From: Streptomyces sp. H39-S7 | GTDB taxonomy: Bacteria > Actinomycetota > Actinomycetes > Streptomycetales > Streptomycetaceae | DNA length: 64,000 nucleotides | NCBI RefSeq assembly: GCF_027158205.1 | Contig: NZ_JAPVLU010000042.1 | Location: 1-64,000 of the forward strand | Direction: 5' to 3' | Shown: in pieces, positions 20,589 to 29,171 of the stretch | How positions within the stretch are numbered: position 1 is the stretch's first letter | How the letters are laid out: the number at the start of each line of letters is the position of its first letter | Notes under the pieces: model-generated | Databases searched by the model: none | Told to the model about the DNA's origin: nothing | The model's input: the letters and a program-made list of their open reading frames with translations, nothing else | Program-made: the position numbers and the translations under genes

Positions 20589-21594
20589 GGCCGGAGCCGC
20601 GCCGGACGAGCCGGGTCGGCACGATCCAGGGCTCGGCCGCCTCCGCCGGATCGGCGTCGAGCAGCCCGCGCAGCGCCTTGACGGCAGCCGAGCCCAGGGC
20701 GCGCCGGTCCTGGGCGACGGTCGTCAGGGCGGGGCGGACCAGCGAGGCGGCGTCGATGTCGTCGAAGCCGACGATGGCGAGATCGTCGGGTACCGACAGC
20801 CCGGCGGCCGCTGCCGCGTGCAGTGCGCCGATCGCCATCTGGTCACCGGCCGCGAAGACCGCGGTGGGCGGCCGCTCCGCGGCGAGCAGGGTGCGCACCG
20901 CGTCCTCGCCGCTGTTGAGGAAGAAGTCCCCCGTGACCACGTACTCCGGAGGGACGGCGAGTCCGAGCCGGGCGCACGCCTGACGGAAGCCGGCCAGCCG
21001 TTCGGCGGCCGGCGGCAGGTACAGCGGTCCGGTGACGGTGGCTATCCGGCGGTGTCCCTGCGCGTACAGGTGCTCCACCGCCGTGGCCGCGCCGGCCGCG
21101 TTGTCGGAGGTGACCCGGACGGTACGGGGGCCGCTGAGCGCGACGTCGATCCCGGAGCACGGGACGTCGGAGGCGGCGAGGGCCCGCAGGGCGCGGTTGT
21201 CGGCCGGCGTGCCCAGGACGACGACGCCTTCGAGGTTGTGGCGCCGCACCGCCTGCAGATAGGTGGTGTCGGCGTCGTCGGGCCCTGAGGTGGTCAGCAG
21301 CATCAGGTGGTAGTCGGCCTCGGACAGCGCGTTGCGCACCGAGCTCAGCAGCCCCTGCAGAAAGGGGTGCTGGAAACCGAGGGTCTCATAACCGGTGTCC
21401 CAGACCAGGCCGATGGTGTCGGACCGGCGCCGCACCAGCGTGCGCGCGGGTTCGTTCGGGGCGTACCCGAGTTCGCTGGCCAGCCGCCGGATGCGGTCGC
21501 GCGTCGCCTCGCTCACCTCGGCGCGGTCGTTGAGCGCGCGGGAGACCGTAGCGGTCGAAACCCCGCTGTGGAGGGCCAGTTCGCGGATGTTCAC
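20566..21594 (-). CDS. LacI family transcriptional regulator
   Basis: 342 residues, the usual LacI length. An N-terminal helix-turn-helix (NIRELALHSGVSTATVSRALN) is followed by the hinge helix region and a periplasmic-binding-like sugar domain (TIGLVWDTGYETLGFQHPFLQGLL, VVLGTPADN, FAAGDQMAIGALHAA, IVGFDDIDAASLVRPALTTV). GTG 21,594 begins the helix-turn-helix exactly as in relatives. It is divergent from the GH3 beta-glucosidase gene, with an operator-like site between them, so it probably represses that gene until a glucoside inducer is present. Confidence 0.9.
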   Translation of the reverse strand: MNIRELALHSGVSTATVSRALNDRAEVSEATRDRIRRLASELGYAPNEPARTLVRRRSDTIGLVWDTGYETLGFQHPFLQGLLSSVRNALSEADYHLMLLTTSGPDDADTTYLQAVRRHNLEGVVVLGTPADNRALRALAASDVPCSGIDVALSGPRTVRVTSDNAAGAATAVEHLYAQGHRRIATVTGPLYLPPAAERLAGFRQACARLGLAVPPEYVVTGDFFLNSGEDAVRTLLAAERPPTAVFAAGDQMAIGALHAAAAAGLSVPDDLAIVGFDDIDAASLVRPALTTVAQDRRALGSAAVKALRGLLDADPAEAAEPWIVPTRLVRRGSGLSPLRRG

Positions 21595-21684
21595 GGCGAT
21601 TGCACCTGTTCCTGGAGTGGCGGGGGTGTGTGCTGCACACAGTCTTGACGATGTGTCATGGCGAGGACAGACTTCCGGCGCACC

Positions 21685-21696
21685 GGAAACGTTTAC
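21685..21696 (+). promoter_or_regulatory. LacI-type operator
   Basis: GGAAACGTTTAC contains the perfect palindrome AAACGTTT centred on CG, the hallmark of LacI/CcpA-family operators. It lies between the divergent LacI and GH3 genes, 47 bases before the GH3 start. Confidence 0.7.
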
Positions 21697-21742
21697 GTGA
21701 TGCGGCTCCGTGTACGGGGCCCGACAGGAACGGGATGCTGCG

Positions 21743-24040
21743 ATGCCACGCGCGATGACAATGAAGTCACCCAGAACCCGCTTCCGAGCGCTGGTCACCC
21801 TGGCCACCGCCGCGGCCTGTGTCGCCGCGATCGGCGCGGTGCCGGCCACGGCGAAGAGTCCGACCGGCTACACCGACGCCAGGACGCCGATCGATCTGCG
21901 CGTCAAGGACCTCCTGAAGCGGATGACGCTGGAGGAGAAGATCGGGCAGATGGACCAGATCGCGGTGGCCCGGGTCCAGGGCGACTGCGAGTGGAGCGGC
22001 GGCGCCCTCAACGAGACCTGCCTGAAGTCGGTGCTGGGTGACTACGCGGCCGGCTCGATACTCTCCGGCGGCGGCATGGGGCCCGCCGTCAACACGCCCG
22101 CCGAGTGGGCGAAGATGGTCAACGCCGTACAGAAGTACGCCGTCGACAACACGCGGCTGCACATCCCGGTGCTCTACGGGGTGGACGCCGTGCACGGCCA
22201 CAACAACGTGCTCGGCGCGACCGTCTTCCCGCACCAGATCGGCCTGGGCGCCACCTGGGACCCGGCCACCGTGCAGGCGGCGAGTTCCTCCACGGCGCGC
22301 TCGGTCGCCGCCACCGGCATCGACTGGAACTTCGCGCCCGTCGCGGACCTCGCCCGCGACCAGCGCTGGGGCCGCTACTACGAGACGTTCGCCGAGGACC
22401 CGCTGCTGGCCGGGACGCTGGCCGCCGCGAGCGTCACCGGCATCGAGTCGGCGAACGGCGCCAAGCACGTCGTCGCCAGCGTCAAACACTTCGGCGGCTA
22501 CTCCGAGCCGGCCAACGGCCACGACCGGGTGCCCGCGGACGTGTCCATGCGCTATCTGCAGGACACCCTGCTGCCGTCGTACAAGCAGGCCCTGCAGGCC
22601 GGCGCGAAGACGGTGATGGTCAACTCCGGCGCCATCAACGGTGTCCCCGCGACCTCCTCGAAGTACCTGCTCACCAAGGTGCTGCGCGAGCAGTGGGGCT
22701 TCAAGGGCGTCACGGTCAGCGACTGGGAGGACGTCCGGGCGCTGCAGACGAAGTACAAGCTCGCCGCCGACTACCCCGAGGCGATCGCGCTCGCCGTCAA
22801 CGCCGGCCTGGACATGGCCATGGAGCCGTACTTCGCCAAGGAGTGGAGCACCGGCCTGAAGACCGCTGTCGACCGCGGCCTGGTGTCGGTCAAGCGCATC
22901 GACGAGTCGGCCGGCCGCATCCTGCGGATGAAGTTCGAGCTGGGCCTGTTCGAGCACCCCTACGTGGACGCGGCCAAGGCCGACGCAGCGGTGCTGGGGG
23001 TCGACAAGGACCTGGCGCGCAAGGCGGCCGCCGAGTCGCAGGTGCTGCTGCGCAACGAGGGCGGGGTGCTGCCCGTTTCCCCGACGGCCAAGAAGATCGT
23101 CGTCGCGGGTTCCTACGCCGATGACATCAACGACCAGGTGGGCGGCTGGACCATCGGCTGGCAGGGCGTCCCCGAGGGCGTGGCGCTGCCGGGCACGACC
23201 GTGCTGGCGGGGATCAAGGAGGCGGCGCCCGCGGGCACCGAGGTGGTACGGGCCACGACCACCGAGGACGCGGTGGCGCAGGCCAAGGACGCCGATCTGA
23301 CCGTCGTGGTCGTCGGTGAGAAGGCCGCGGCAGAAGGCGCGGCCGACAGCCCGCGACCGGAACTCTCCGCGGACCAGCAGGCGCTGGTCAAGGCGTTGAA
23401 GGCGGCGGGCAAGCCGGTCGTCACCGTCGTCGTCGCGGGCCGGCCGCTCGTGCTCGGCGACGCGGACGGCACCCAGGGGCTGCTGATGTCCTGGCTGCCG
23501 GGCAGCGAGGGCGGGCACGGCGTGGCCGACGTGCTGTTCGGCGCGGTCAACCCCAGTGGCCGGCTGCCGGTCTCCTGGCCGAAGCACCTCGGCAACGCGC
23601 CGCTGTACTACCAGCAGCTGCCGGGCACCAACGGCGGACCGGAGTCCTCGTACGACGCGGCCTACCCGTTCGGCGCCGGACTCTCGTACACCTCGTACAG
23701 CTTCGGCGCGATCACGGCCGACAAGGCGGCGGTACGGGCCGGCGACGCGGTCGGGCTCAAGGTGACGGTCTCCAACACCGGTGGCAAGGCGGGCGATCTG
23801 GTGGTGCCCGTGTACGTGTCGCGGCCGATCAGCGACGTGCTGACGCCGGCGACCCGGCTGGTCGCGTTCACCAAGGTGCACCTGGCGGCGGGGGAGACCC
23901 GTACGGTGCGGCTGCGGGTGCTGCCGGGGACCCTCGCGGTCACGCCGGGCGACCTGGACGGCGCGGGCGCGCAGCGGGTCGAGCGCGGCGCGTACACCTT
24001 CTCCGCGGGCGACAAGAGCGCGGCGGTGACGGTGCGCTGA
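21743..24040 (+). CDS. Secreted glycoside hydrolase family 3 beta-glucosidase
   Basis: 765 residues. An N-terminal signal peptide (FRALVTLATAAACVAAIGAVPATA) sends it out of the cell. The GH3 N-domain has IGQMDQI, GVDAVHGHNNVLGATVFPHQIG, SVKHFGGYSEPANGHDR and the catalytic nucleophile Asp in VSDWEDV (about residue 326). The GH3 C-domain (VLLRNEGGVLPV, VVVGEKAAAEG) and a final fibronectin III-like domain (VTVSNTGGKAGDLVVPVYV) follow. It would release glucose from cello-oligosaccharides or other beta-glucosides. ATG 21,743 follows AGGAACGGG. Confidence 0.93.
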   Translation: MPRAMTMKSPRTRFRALVTLATAAACVAAIGAVPATAKSPTGYTDARTPIDLRVKDLLKRMTLEEKIGQMDQIAVARVQGDCEWSGGALNETCLKSVLGDYAAGSILSGGGMGPAVNTPAEWAKMVNAVQKYAVDNTRLHIPVLYGVDAVHGHNNVLGATVFPHQIGLGATWDPATVQAASSSTARSVAATGIDWNFAPVADLARDQRWGRYYETFAEDPLLAGTLAAASVTGIESANGAKHVVASVKHFGGYSEPANGHDRVPADVSMRYLQDTLLPSYKQALQAGAKTVMVNSGAINGVPATSSKYLLTKVLREQWGFKGVTVSDWEDVRALQTKYKLAADYPEAIALAVNAGLDMAMEPYFAKEWSTGLKTAVDRGLVSVKRIDESAGRILRMKFELGLFEHPYVDAAKADAAVLGVDKDLARKAAAESQVLLRNEGGVLPVSPTAKKIVVAGSYADDINDQVGGWTIGWQGVPEGVALPGTTVLAGIKEAAPAGTEVVRATTTEDAVAQAKDADLTVVVVGEKAAAEGAADSPRPELSADQQALVKALKAAGKPVVTVVVAGRPLVLGDADGTQGLLMSWLPGSEGGHGVADVLFGAVNPSGRLPVSWPKHLGNAPLYYQQLPGTNGGPESSYDAAYPFGAGLSYTSYSFGAITADKAAVRAGDAVGLKVTVSNTGGKAGDLVVPVYVSRPISDVLTPATRLVAFTKVHLAAGETRTVRLRVLPGTLAVTPGDLDGAGAQRVERGAYTFSAGDKSAAVTVR

Positions 24041-24184
24041 CCGACCGGGGCGGGGCGGCGGGCGGGGCGACGGTCCCGGCGGCCACCCCGCCTTCGTCCG
24101 TCCGCGGGGGGAAGCCGGCCGCGGTCGTCCGTGGTGGAGCCGGCCGCGGCGCGGCCGGCCCGGGGGGTCCGGAGCGTACGGCCG

Positions 24185-24613
24185 CTACTCGACGAGCCCG
24201 GCCAGCTTGCGCAGCGATTCGTTGAGGGCGGCGGTCGCCGAGTCCTTGAGCTTGCCCGCCATCATGGCGACGGCGGCGCCGGCGAAGCTGCTGTCGATCC
24301 GCAGTTCGGTGTCGTCGCCGTCGGGGACCAGGGTGTAGCGCATGCTGAGGTTGACACCCATCGGGCCCTTGCCCGCGATGCCCAGCACCCGCTCGGCCTC
24401 CAGTGCCTCCACGGTCCAGGTAACCTCGGCCGGGAAGCCCATCATCTTCATGTTCTCCTGATAGGTGGCACCGGCCGCCAGCGGCGACGGGCCTCCTTTC
24501 GGGAAGCTGGTGTGGGTGGCACTCCACTGGTCGTACGACGCGAAGTCGGTCAGCTGCCTCCAGACCTTTTCGGCCGGGGCCGCGATGCGCGCCTGTGCGG
24601 AGACTTCGGCCAT
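24185..24613 (-). CDS. SRPBCC family protein
   Basis: 142 residues of the START-like lipid/polyketide-binding fold, from MAEVSAQARIAAPAEKVWRQLTDF to the last amphipathic helix ATAALNESLRKLAGLVE. The cavity-forming fold suggests binding of a small hydrophobic ligand; no catalytic residues are evident. ATG 24,613 follows AAGGAGTGATC. It is divergent from the PdxH-like gene, and both starts flank two operator-like repeats. Confidence 0.85.
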   Translation of the reverse strand: MAEVSAQARIAAPAEKVWRQLTDFASYDQWSATHTSFPKGGPSPLAAGATYQENMKMMGFPAEVTWTVEALEAERVLGIAGKGPMGVNLSMRYTLVPDGDDTELRIDSSFAGAAVAMMAGKLKDSATAALNESLRKLAGLVE

Positions 24614-24699
24614 GCGATCACTCCTTGTGCGAAGGCGCTGCGGCTCGCTCGCAGCGACGCTGTCGCGGAACGTAGCCGCAGCCGCCCGAACATTCAATA

Positions 24700-24731
24700 C
24701 TGATGAAGCGTCAGAACTGATGCACCGTCAG
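24700..24731. promoter_or_regulatory. Two direct copies of a CTGATG-N3-CGTCAG operator
   Basis: CTGATGAAGCGTCAG (24,700-24,714) and CTGATGCACCGTCAG (24,717-24,731) are 17 bases apart and near-palindromic. They sit between divergent SRPBCC and PdxH-like genes. Related sites occur at 56,914-57,016. Confidence 0.7.
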
Positions 24732-24818
24732 GATATCGTACGCGGCGAATGCCGCCGAGGGTGCCGGTGAGGGGCGAAGATCGGAGCCATGGTGGCCGCG
24801 CGCTCTACAGGAGGACAC

Positions 24819-25481
24819 ATGGACGAGGAACTGCCGGACCGGCTGCGCGCCGTGCCGGTGCTGGCCGGACCCCTGCCGTCGTTCGACCCGGACGGCGCGG
24901 AGCCCTCTCCCGGTCGCCAGTTCGCCCGCTGGCTGGACGAGGCGCTGGACGACGGCGTGCCGGAACCCCATGTCATGACGCTCAGCACCGCGGACCGCGA
25001 CGGGCGCCCCTCGGCGCGGGTCCTCATGCTGCGCGGCCTCGGCGCCGACGCGGCCACGTTCGTGTTCGCCTCCGACACCGGCAGCCACAAGGGCCACGAC
25101 CTCGCCGCGAACCCGCACGCGGCGCTGAGCTGGTACTGGCCGCTCCAGGGCCGGCAGATCCGGGCGGCCGGGCCCGTCGAGGTCCTGGACGCCGCCACCG
25201 CGCGCGGTGACTTCCTGGGCCGCCGCGAGACCTCCCGGGTCGCGGGGTTCACCGGCCGGATGAGCGCCCCGCTGACCGACCCGGACACGTACGACGCGGA
25301 GCGGCGGCGGGCCGCGGACGTGGTCGCGGCCGACCCCCGGGCCGTTCCCGCGGGGCACACCGTCTACCGGCTGCGGGCCGACGAGATGGAGTTCTTCCAA
25401 GGGAGCCAGGGCACCTTCCATGTGCGGCTGCACTACGTCCGGCAGGGCGGGGAGTGGCGGCGCGGACTGCTCTGGCCCTGA
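24819..25481 (+). CDS. Pyridoxamine 5'-phosphate oxidase-like flavoprotein (PdxH fold)
   Basis: 220 residues with the PdxH layout: FARWLDEALDDGVPEPHVMTLSTADRDGRPSARVLMLRGLGADAATFVFASDTGSHKGHDLAANPHAALSWYW (shown in part) and the C-terminal EFFQG...R.HY...W. It probably binds FMN. The FMN-contact motif RVLMLRG and the SxKGxDL stretch fit PdxH, but the usual end RLxP is only LLWP, so use of pyridoxamine phosphate is not certain. ATG 24,819 follows AGGAGG at 24,809-24,814. It is divergent from an SRPBCC gene. Confidence 0.82.
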   Translation: MDEELPDRLRAVPVLAGPLPSFDPDGAEPSPGRQFARWLDEALDDGVPEPHVMTLSTADRDGRPSARVLMLRGLGADAATFVFASDTGSHKGHDLAANPHAALSWYWPLQGRQIRAAGPVEVLDAATARGDFLGRRETSRVAGFTGRMSAPLTDPDTYDAERRRAADVVAADPRAVPAGHTVYRLRADEMEFFQGSQGTFHVRLHYVRQGGEWRRGLLWP

Positions 25482-25614
25482 ACGGTCCGGAGGGGGACGG
25501 CCCGGAGAGGGCGGCCCGGACGGGGACGGTCCGGACGGGGACGTCGGCGGAGCCGGCCCGGATGTCAGCCGCTATCTGGGCGACGGCCCTGTCGCGAGCT
25601 GACATCATGGCCGG

Positions 25615-26580
25615 ATGCATGCGTCTCAGGGGAGGAACGCGGGGCTGGGGCTCGCCTTGGCGTCAGCGTTCGCGTTCGGTGGTTCAGGAGTGGCGGCGAA
25701 ACCGCTGATCGAGGCGGGACTCGACCCGCTGGACGTGGTGTGGCTGCGCGTGGCGGGAGCGGCGCTCATCATGCTGCCGGTCGCGCTGCGCCACCGCGCC
25801 CTGCTGCGGCAGCGCCCCGGGCTGCTGGCCGGCTTCGGCCTGCTGGCCATCGCGGGTGTGCAGACTTTCTACTTCGCCGCGATATCCCGGATCCCCGTGG
25901 GCGTCGCCATCCTCGTCGAGTTCCTCGGGCCGGCCCTGCTGCTGGGCTGGGTGCGCTTCGTACAGCGCCGGCCGGTGAGCCGGGCCGCGGCGATCGGGGT
26001 GGTACTGGCGGTCGGCGGCATGGCCTCGGTGGTCGAGGTGTGGTCGGGGCTGGCCTTCGACGCCGTCGGTCTGCTGCTCGCCTTCGGCGCGGCGTGCTGC
26101 CAGGTCAGCTACTTCGTGCTGGCCGACCACGGCACGGAGGGCGAGGACGCCCCCGACCCGATCGGCGTCATCTCCTTCGGGCTGCTGATCGGCGCCGCGG
26201 TGATGACCGTGGTCGCGCGGCCGTGGGGGATGAACTGGGACGTGCTGGGCCGGCAGGCCGCGCTTGGCGACAAGCAGGTGCCCGCGGTGCTCCTCGTCGG
26301 ATGGATCGTCCTGGTGGCGACGGTGGTCGCGTACCTGACCGGGGTGCTGGCCGTGCGCAAGCTGACTCCACAGGTGGCCGGGGTGGTCGCCTGTCTGGAG
26401 GCGGTGGTGGGGACCGTGTTCGCCTGGATCCTGCTCGGGGAGCACCTGGGCGTACCGCAGATCATCGGCGGAACGCTGGTGCTGGCCGGCGCGTTCGTCG
26501 CCCAGACCACCAGCCGGAGCGGCCGGAGCAGACCGGTGGTCGAGCCGGTCGAGCCGCTGCCGCAACCCGATCTGGTCTGA
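25615..26580 (+). CDS. EamA family transporter
   Basis: 321 residues with ten hydrophobic segments in two EamA repeats of five. The first starts GLALASAFAFGGSGVAAKPLIEAGLDPLDVVWLRVAGA; the second ends VACLEAVVGTVFAWILLGEHLGVPQIIGGTLVLAGAFV, the typical family signature. It is an inner-membrane exporter of amino acids or similar metabolites; the substrate is not known. Its promoter lies in the 130-base spacer, which is also filled with short gacggtccgg-type repeats. Confidence 0.88.
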   Translation: MHASQGRNAGLGLALASAFAFGGSGVAAKPLIEAGLDPLDVVWLRVAGAALIMLPVALRHRALLRQRPGLLAGFGLLAIAGVQTFYFAAISRIPVGVAILVEFLGPALLLGWVRFVQRRPVSRAAAIGVVLAVGGMASVVEVWSGLAFDAVGLLLAFGAACCQVSYFVLADHGTEGEDAPDPIGVISFGLLIGAAVMTVVARPWGMNWDVLGRQAALGDKQVPAVLLVGWIVLVATVVAYLTGVLAVRKLTPQVAGVVACLEAVVGTVFAWILLGEHLGVPQIIGGTLVLAGAFVAQTTSRSGRSRPVVEPVEPLPQPDLV

Positions 26581-26652
26581 GGACGCCCCGGTGGTGGGCG
26601 GCAGGCCCTGCCACCGATCCGGGGTGTGCGGATCTCGCTCCTCGGAACCGGC

Positions 26653-26774
26653 TTGTAGCGGTACGTCCGCGCCTCATAGGGTGCGGAACATGCACCTCAC
26701 CGTTCTGCCGCCGCCCGCCCTCTAGGCGGGCCGCCACCCCACGGACGACCCTGCTCGGGCATGTACCCGAGCAG
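26653..26774 (+). promoter_or_regulatory. Possible leader-peptide attenuator before the second EamA gene
   Basis: TTGTAG (26,653-26,658) and TAGGGT (26,677-26,682), 18 bp apart, would start RNA at about 26,690, where an ATG begins an 11-codon open frame ([11 protein letters not shown]). The last codons fall in a 7-bp hairpin (GCCCGCC at 26,713-26,719 with GGCGGGC at 26,725-26,731). A second perfect 9-bp hairpin follows (26,751-26,759 with 26,766-26,774). Three prolines in a row can slow ribosomes, so the peptide could switch between the stems. This is inferred from layout. Confidence 0.5.
26690..26725 (+). CDS. Putative leaderless leader peptide
   Basis: Eleven codons, [11 protein letters not shown], with ATG at the predicted transcription start and TAG inside the first hairpin. 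It stands about 110 bases before the EamA gene it may control. It could be chance; comparison with other Streptomyces would decide. Confidence 0.4.
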   Translation: MHLTVLPPPAL

Positions 26775-26835
26775 GTCGCGGCTGCCCGCACACGGGATCA
26801 CGCGACCATTCCAAGTCCTCCGCGGGAGAACACTC

Positions 26836-27813
26836 GTGCCGTCCAACCATGGCCACACCCTTGCCCCGTCCGTCGGACGCGGCCTGCTCTACATCACCTT
26901 CGCCGCCACCGCCTGGGGCACCGCGGGCGGCGCCGCCGCGCTGCTCTTCACGAGCAGCGGCCTCGGCCCCATCGCCCTCACCTTCTGGCGCGCCGCCGGC
27001 GGTTTCGCGCTGCTGCTCCTCGTTCAACTGGCCCGCCGCCGTCGCGGTGCCGACCGTACGCAGGCCCGTAAGGAGCCCCGGCGGCGCGCGGTGCCGCGGA
27101 TCCTGGCCACCGGCCTGGGCCTGACGGTCTTCCAGACCGCCTACTTCGGCGCCGTGCACCTGACGGGACTGGCCGTCGCCACCGTCGTCACCCTGGGCGC
27201 CGGCCCGGTCATCATCGCGGTCGTCGCCCGTCTCACCATGGGTGAACGGCTCGGCCGCGGTGGCGCCGTGGCGGTCGCCGGCGCGCTGGCGGGGCTCGCG
27301 GTGCTCGTCCTGGGCAACGGCGGCGGGACCGTGGCCCCGGCCGGGGTCGGGCTCGCGCTGCTGTCCGCGGCCGGCTACGCCTGTATCACGCTGCTGACCC
27401 GCTGGATGGGTCGCGACGGGGACGGCGGGGACCCGTTCACGACCTCCCTGTGGTCCTTCGCAGTGTGCGCGGTGACCCTGCTCCCGCCGGCCCTGACGGA
27501 GGGGCTGATGCCGAGCGGCGCGGACCTCGGCCACACCCTGTGGCTGCTGGTCTACCTGGCCTCCGTGCCGACGGCGCTCGCCTACGGGCTGTACTTCGCG
27601 GGCGCCGCGGTGGTGCGGGCGGCGACGGTCTCCGTCATCGCCCTGATCGAACCGGTCTCCGCGGCGGCCCTCGCCGTCGTCGTCCTCGGCGAGCAACTGA
27701 CCGGCGCGACCGTACTGGGCACGGTCATCCTGCTCGGGGCCGTCACGGTCCTGGGCCTCGAGGAGGCCCGCCTGGCCTCGGCCGGCCGCCGCGCGGCGGC
27801 CGGCACCATCTAG
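26836..27813 (+). CDS. EamA family transporter
   Basis: 325 residues with ten membrane helices in two EamA repeats ([25 protein letters not shown] at the start; [39 protein letters not shown] at the end). GTG 26,836 follows GGGAGA; longer frames would start inside the leader hairpin. It is a metabolite exporter of unknown substrate, distinct from the gene just upstream and apparently regulated separately by the leader. The stop overlaps the stop of the opposing gene (CTAG). Confidence 0.87.
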   Translation: MPSNHGHTLAPSVGRGLLYITFAATAWGTAGGAAALLFTSSGLGPIALTFWRAAGGFALLLLVQLARRRRGADRTQARKEPRRRAVPRILATGLGLTVFQTAYFGAVHLTGLAVATVVTLGAGPVIIAVVARLTMGERLGRGGAVAVAGALAGLAVLVLGNGGGTVAPAGVGLALLSAAGYACITLLTRWMGRDGDGGDPFTTSLWSFAVCAVTLLPPALTEGLMPSGADLGHTLWLLVYLASVPTALAYGLYFAGAAVVRAATVSVIALIEPVSAAALAVVVLGEQLTGATVLGTVILLGAVTVLGLEEARLASAGRRAAAGTI

Positions 27814-28460
27814 ACCCCTCCCGCCGGGCCGGTCTCCAGCCGGCGCAGTTGGTGGGCGCGGGCCGCCTCGTCGTGCGGGGCGGCCCGCGCCGCGAGGCGC
27901 TCGGTGTCCCGCCGCTGCATCTCGCGAGGCTTGTTGCCGCCGTACTTGAACTTCGCGCGGACCTCGGTCACCTCCAGCCGGATCCCGCGGATCCCGGGCA
28001 GCATCCGGCCGAACGGGGCCTGCCCGGGCGCGACGCGCGCGTAGTCGCCGGCCGGCTGGAAGTGCGCGAGCTGGCGGCGCAGCACGGCGGCCTTCTGCTC
28101 CGCGTCGTCGATGACATGCGCCGTGCACAGCAGTTGGACGGCGGCGTAGAAGCTGGTCGGGGTGCCGTGCTCGGCGGGCGTGCCCTCCGGCGCGTGCCAG
28201 GGCCCGGGGATGAACGTGTAGTCGTCCACCACACTGAGCGTGACCCGCGGATTCGCCTCGAGGGCGGGCCACAGCGGGTTGGGGCGGGCGAGGTGGGTGA
28301 ACGCCTCGTCGCGCTCCGGGTCGTAGGCGAAGTGCAGCGGCTGGACGAACGGGGGCTCGCCCGGCAGGCCGTTGACGGCCAGTTGCCCGAAGTCGTGCGC
28401 GGCGAGCCAGGTCTGCCACTCGGCGTCGTCCCGCGCCGCGTCCCAGGGGTGGATCAGCAT
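27810..28460 (-). CDS. FMN-binding negative regulator family (PaiB-like)
   Basis: 216 residues. The PaiB/FMN_bind_2 features are visible: [71 protein letters not shown], and a C-terminal [26 protein letters not shown]. The split-barrel fold binds FMN; PaiB in Bacillus represses sporulation and protease genes, but this protein may simply be a flavin enzyme. It is 10 bases downstream of another split-barrel gene, so the two form an operon read leftward from the MocR regulator. Confidence 0.8.
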   Translation of the reverse strand: MLIHPWDAARDDAEWQTWLAAHDFGQLAVNGLPGEPPFVQPLHFAYDPERDEAFTHLARPNPLWPALEANPRVTLSVVDDYTFIPGPWHAPEGTPAEHGTPTSFYAAVQLLCTAHVIDDAEQKAAVLRRQLAHFQPAGDYARVAPGQAPFGRMLPGIRGIRLEVTEVRAKFKYGGNKPREMQRRDTERLAARAAPHDEAARAHQLRRLETGPAGGV

Positions 28461-28470
28461 GTCGGGCCCC

Positions 28471-29136
28471 TCAGGCGAGGTAGGCGGGCAGGGCGATGGC
28501 CGGGTCGAGGTCGTCGGCCGGAACGGGCGTGCCGTAGGTCTTGGCGACCGGCACGATCCCGGTCCAGTACGGCAGGGCGGTGTCCTCCGGTTCGTCGTTC
28601 GGGCCGCCGGTGCGGACCTTCGCCGAGACCTCCAGCAGGTCGAGCCGGATGACGGTGGTCGCGGCCAGCTCCTTGGCGTTGGCCCGGCGCGAGTCGTCCG
28701 CGCGGCCGGCCACGACCTGGTCGACCAGGGCGTCCAGCGCCTCCGCGCGCTCCGCCGGATCCGTGACCTGGTGCGCGGTCCCGTGCACCACCACCGAGCG
28801 GTAGTTCATCGAGTGGTGGAACGCGGACCGGGCCAGCACGAGGGCGTCGAGGTGGGTGACGGTCAGGCAGACGGCCAGCCCCGGGTCCTTCGCGCCGCGC
28901 AGCGGGCGCGATCCGGTCGAGCCGTGGACGTACAGCCGCTCGCCGATCCGGCCGTAGAGGGTGGGCAGCACGACCGGCGCGCCGTCGCGGATGAACCCGA
29001 GGTGGCAGAGGTAGCCCTCGTCGAGGATCGCGTGGACGGTGTCACGGTCGTAGGCGGCGCGCTCCCGTATCCGGGTGGGGACGGTGCGGTCCGTCGCCTC
29101 GTACGACGGGGAGGGGGCGGCGGAGGTGTCGGCCAT
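28471..29136 (-). CDS. Pyridoxamine 5'-phosphate oxidase family protein (flavin-binding)
   Basis: 221 residues. A split barrel with HAILDEGYLCHLGFIRDGAPVVLPTLYGRIGERLYVHGS, CLTVTHLDALVLARSAFHHSMNYRSVVVHG and EVSAKVRTGGPNDEPED is typical of the Pyridox_ox_2 group, which binds FMN or F420. It is the first gene of a two-gene operon and is divergent from the MocR regulator, 35 bases away from its start. A pyridoxal-phosphate-sensing MocR next to this family fits control of B6 or flavin metabolism (inference). Confidence 0.83.
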   Translation of the reverse strand: MADTSAAPSPSYEATDRTVPTRIRERAAYDRDTVHAILDEGYLCHLGFIRDGAPVVLPTLYGRIGERLYVHGSTGSRPLRGAKDPGLAVCLTVTHLDALVLARSAFHHSMNYRSVVVHGTAHQVTDPAERAEALDALVDQVVAGRADDSRRANAKELAATTVIRLDLLEVSAKVRTGGPNDEPEDTALPYWTGIVPVAKTYGTPVPADDLDPAIALPAYLA

Positions 29137-29171
29137 GGCGGAATCCTTTGAACTAGTGCATAATCGGCTTT

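Noticed and set aside
25482-25614. Tandem gacggtccgg-type repeats as a functional array
   Set aside because: Irregular and short; typical GC-rich spacer slippage.
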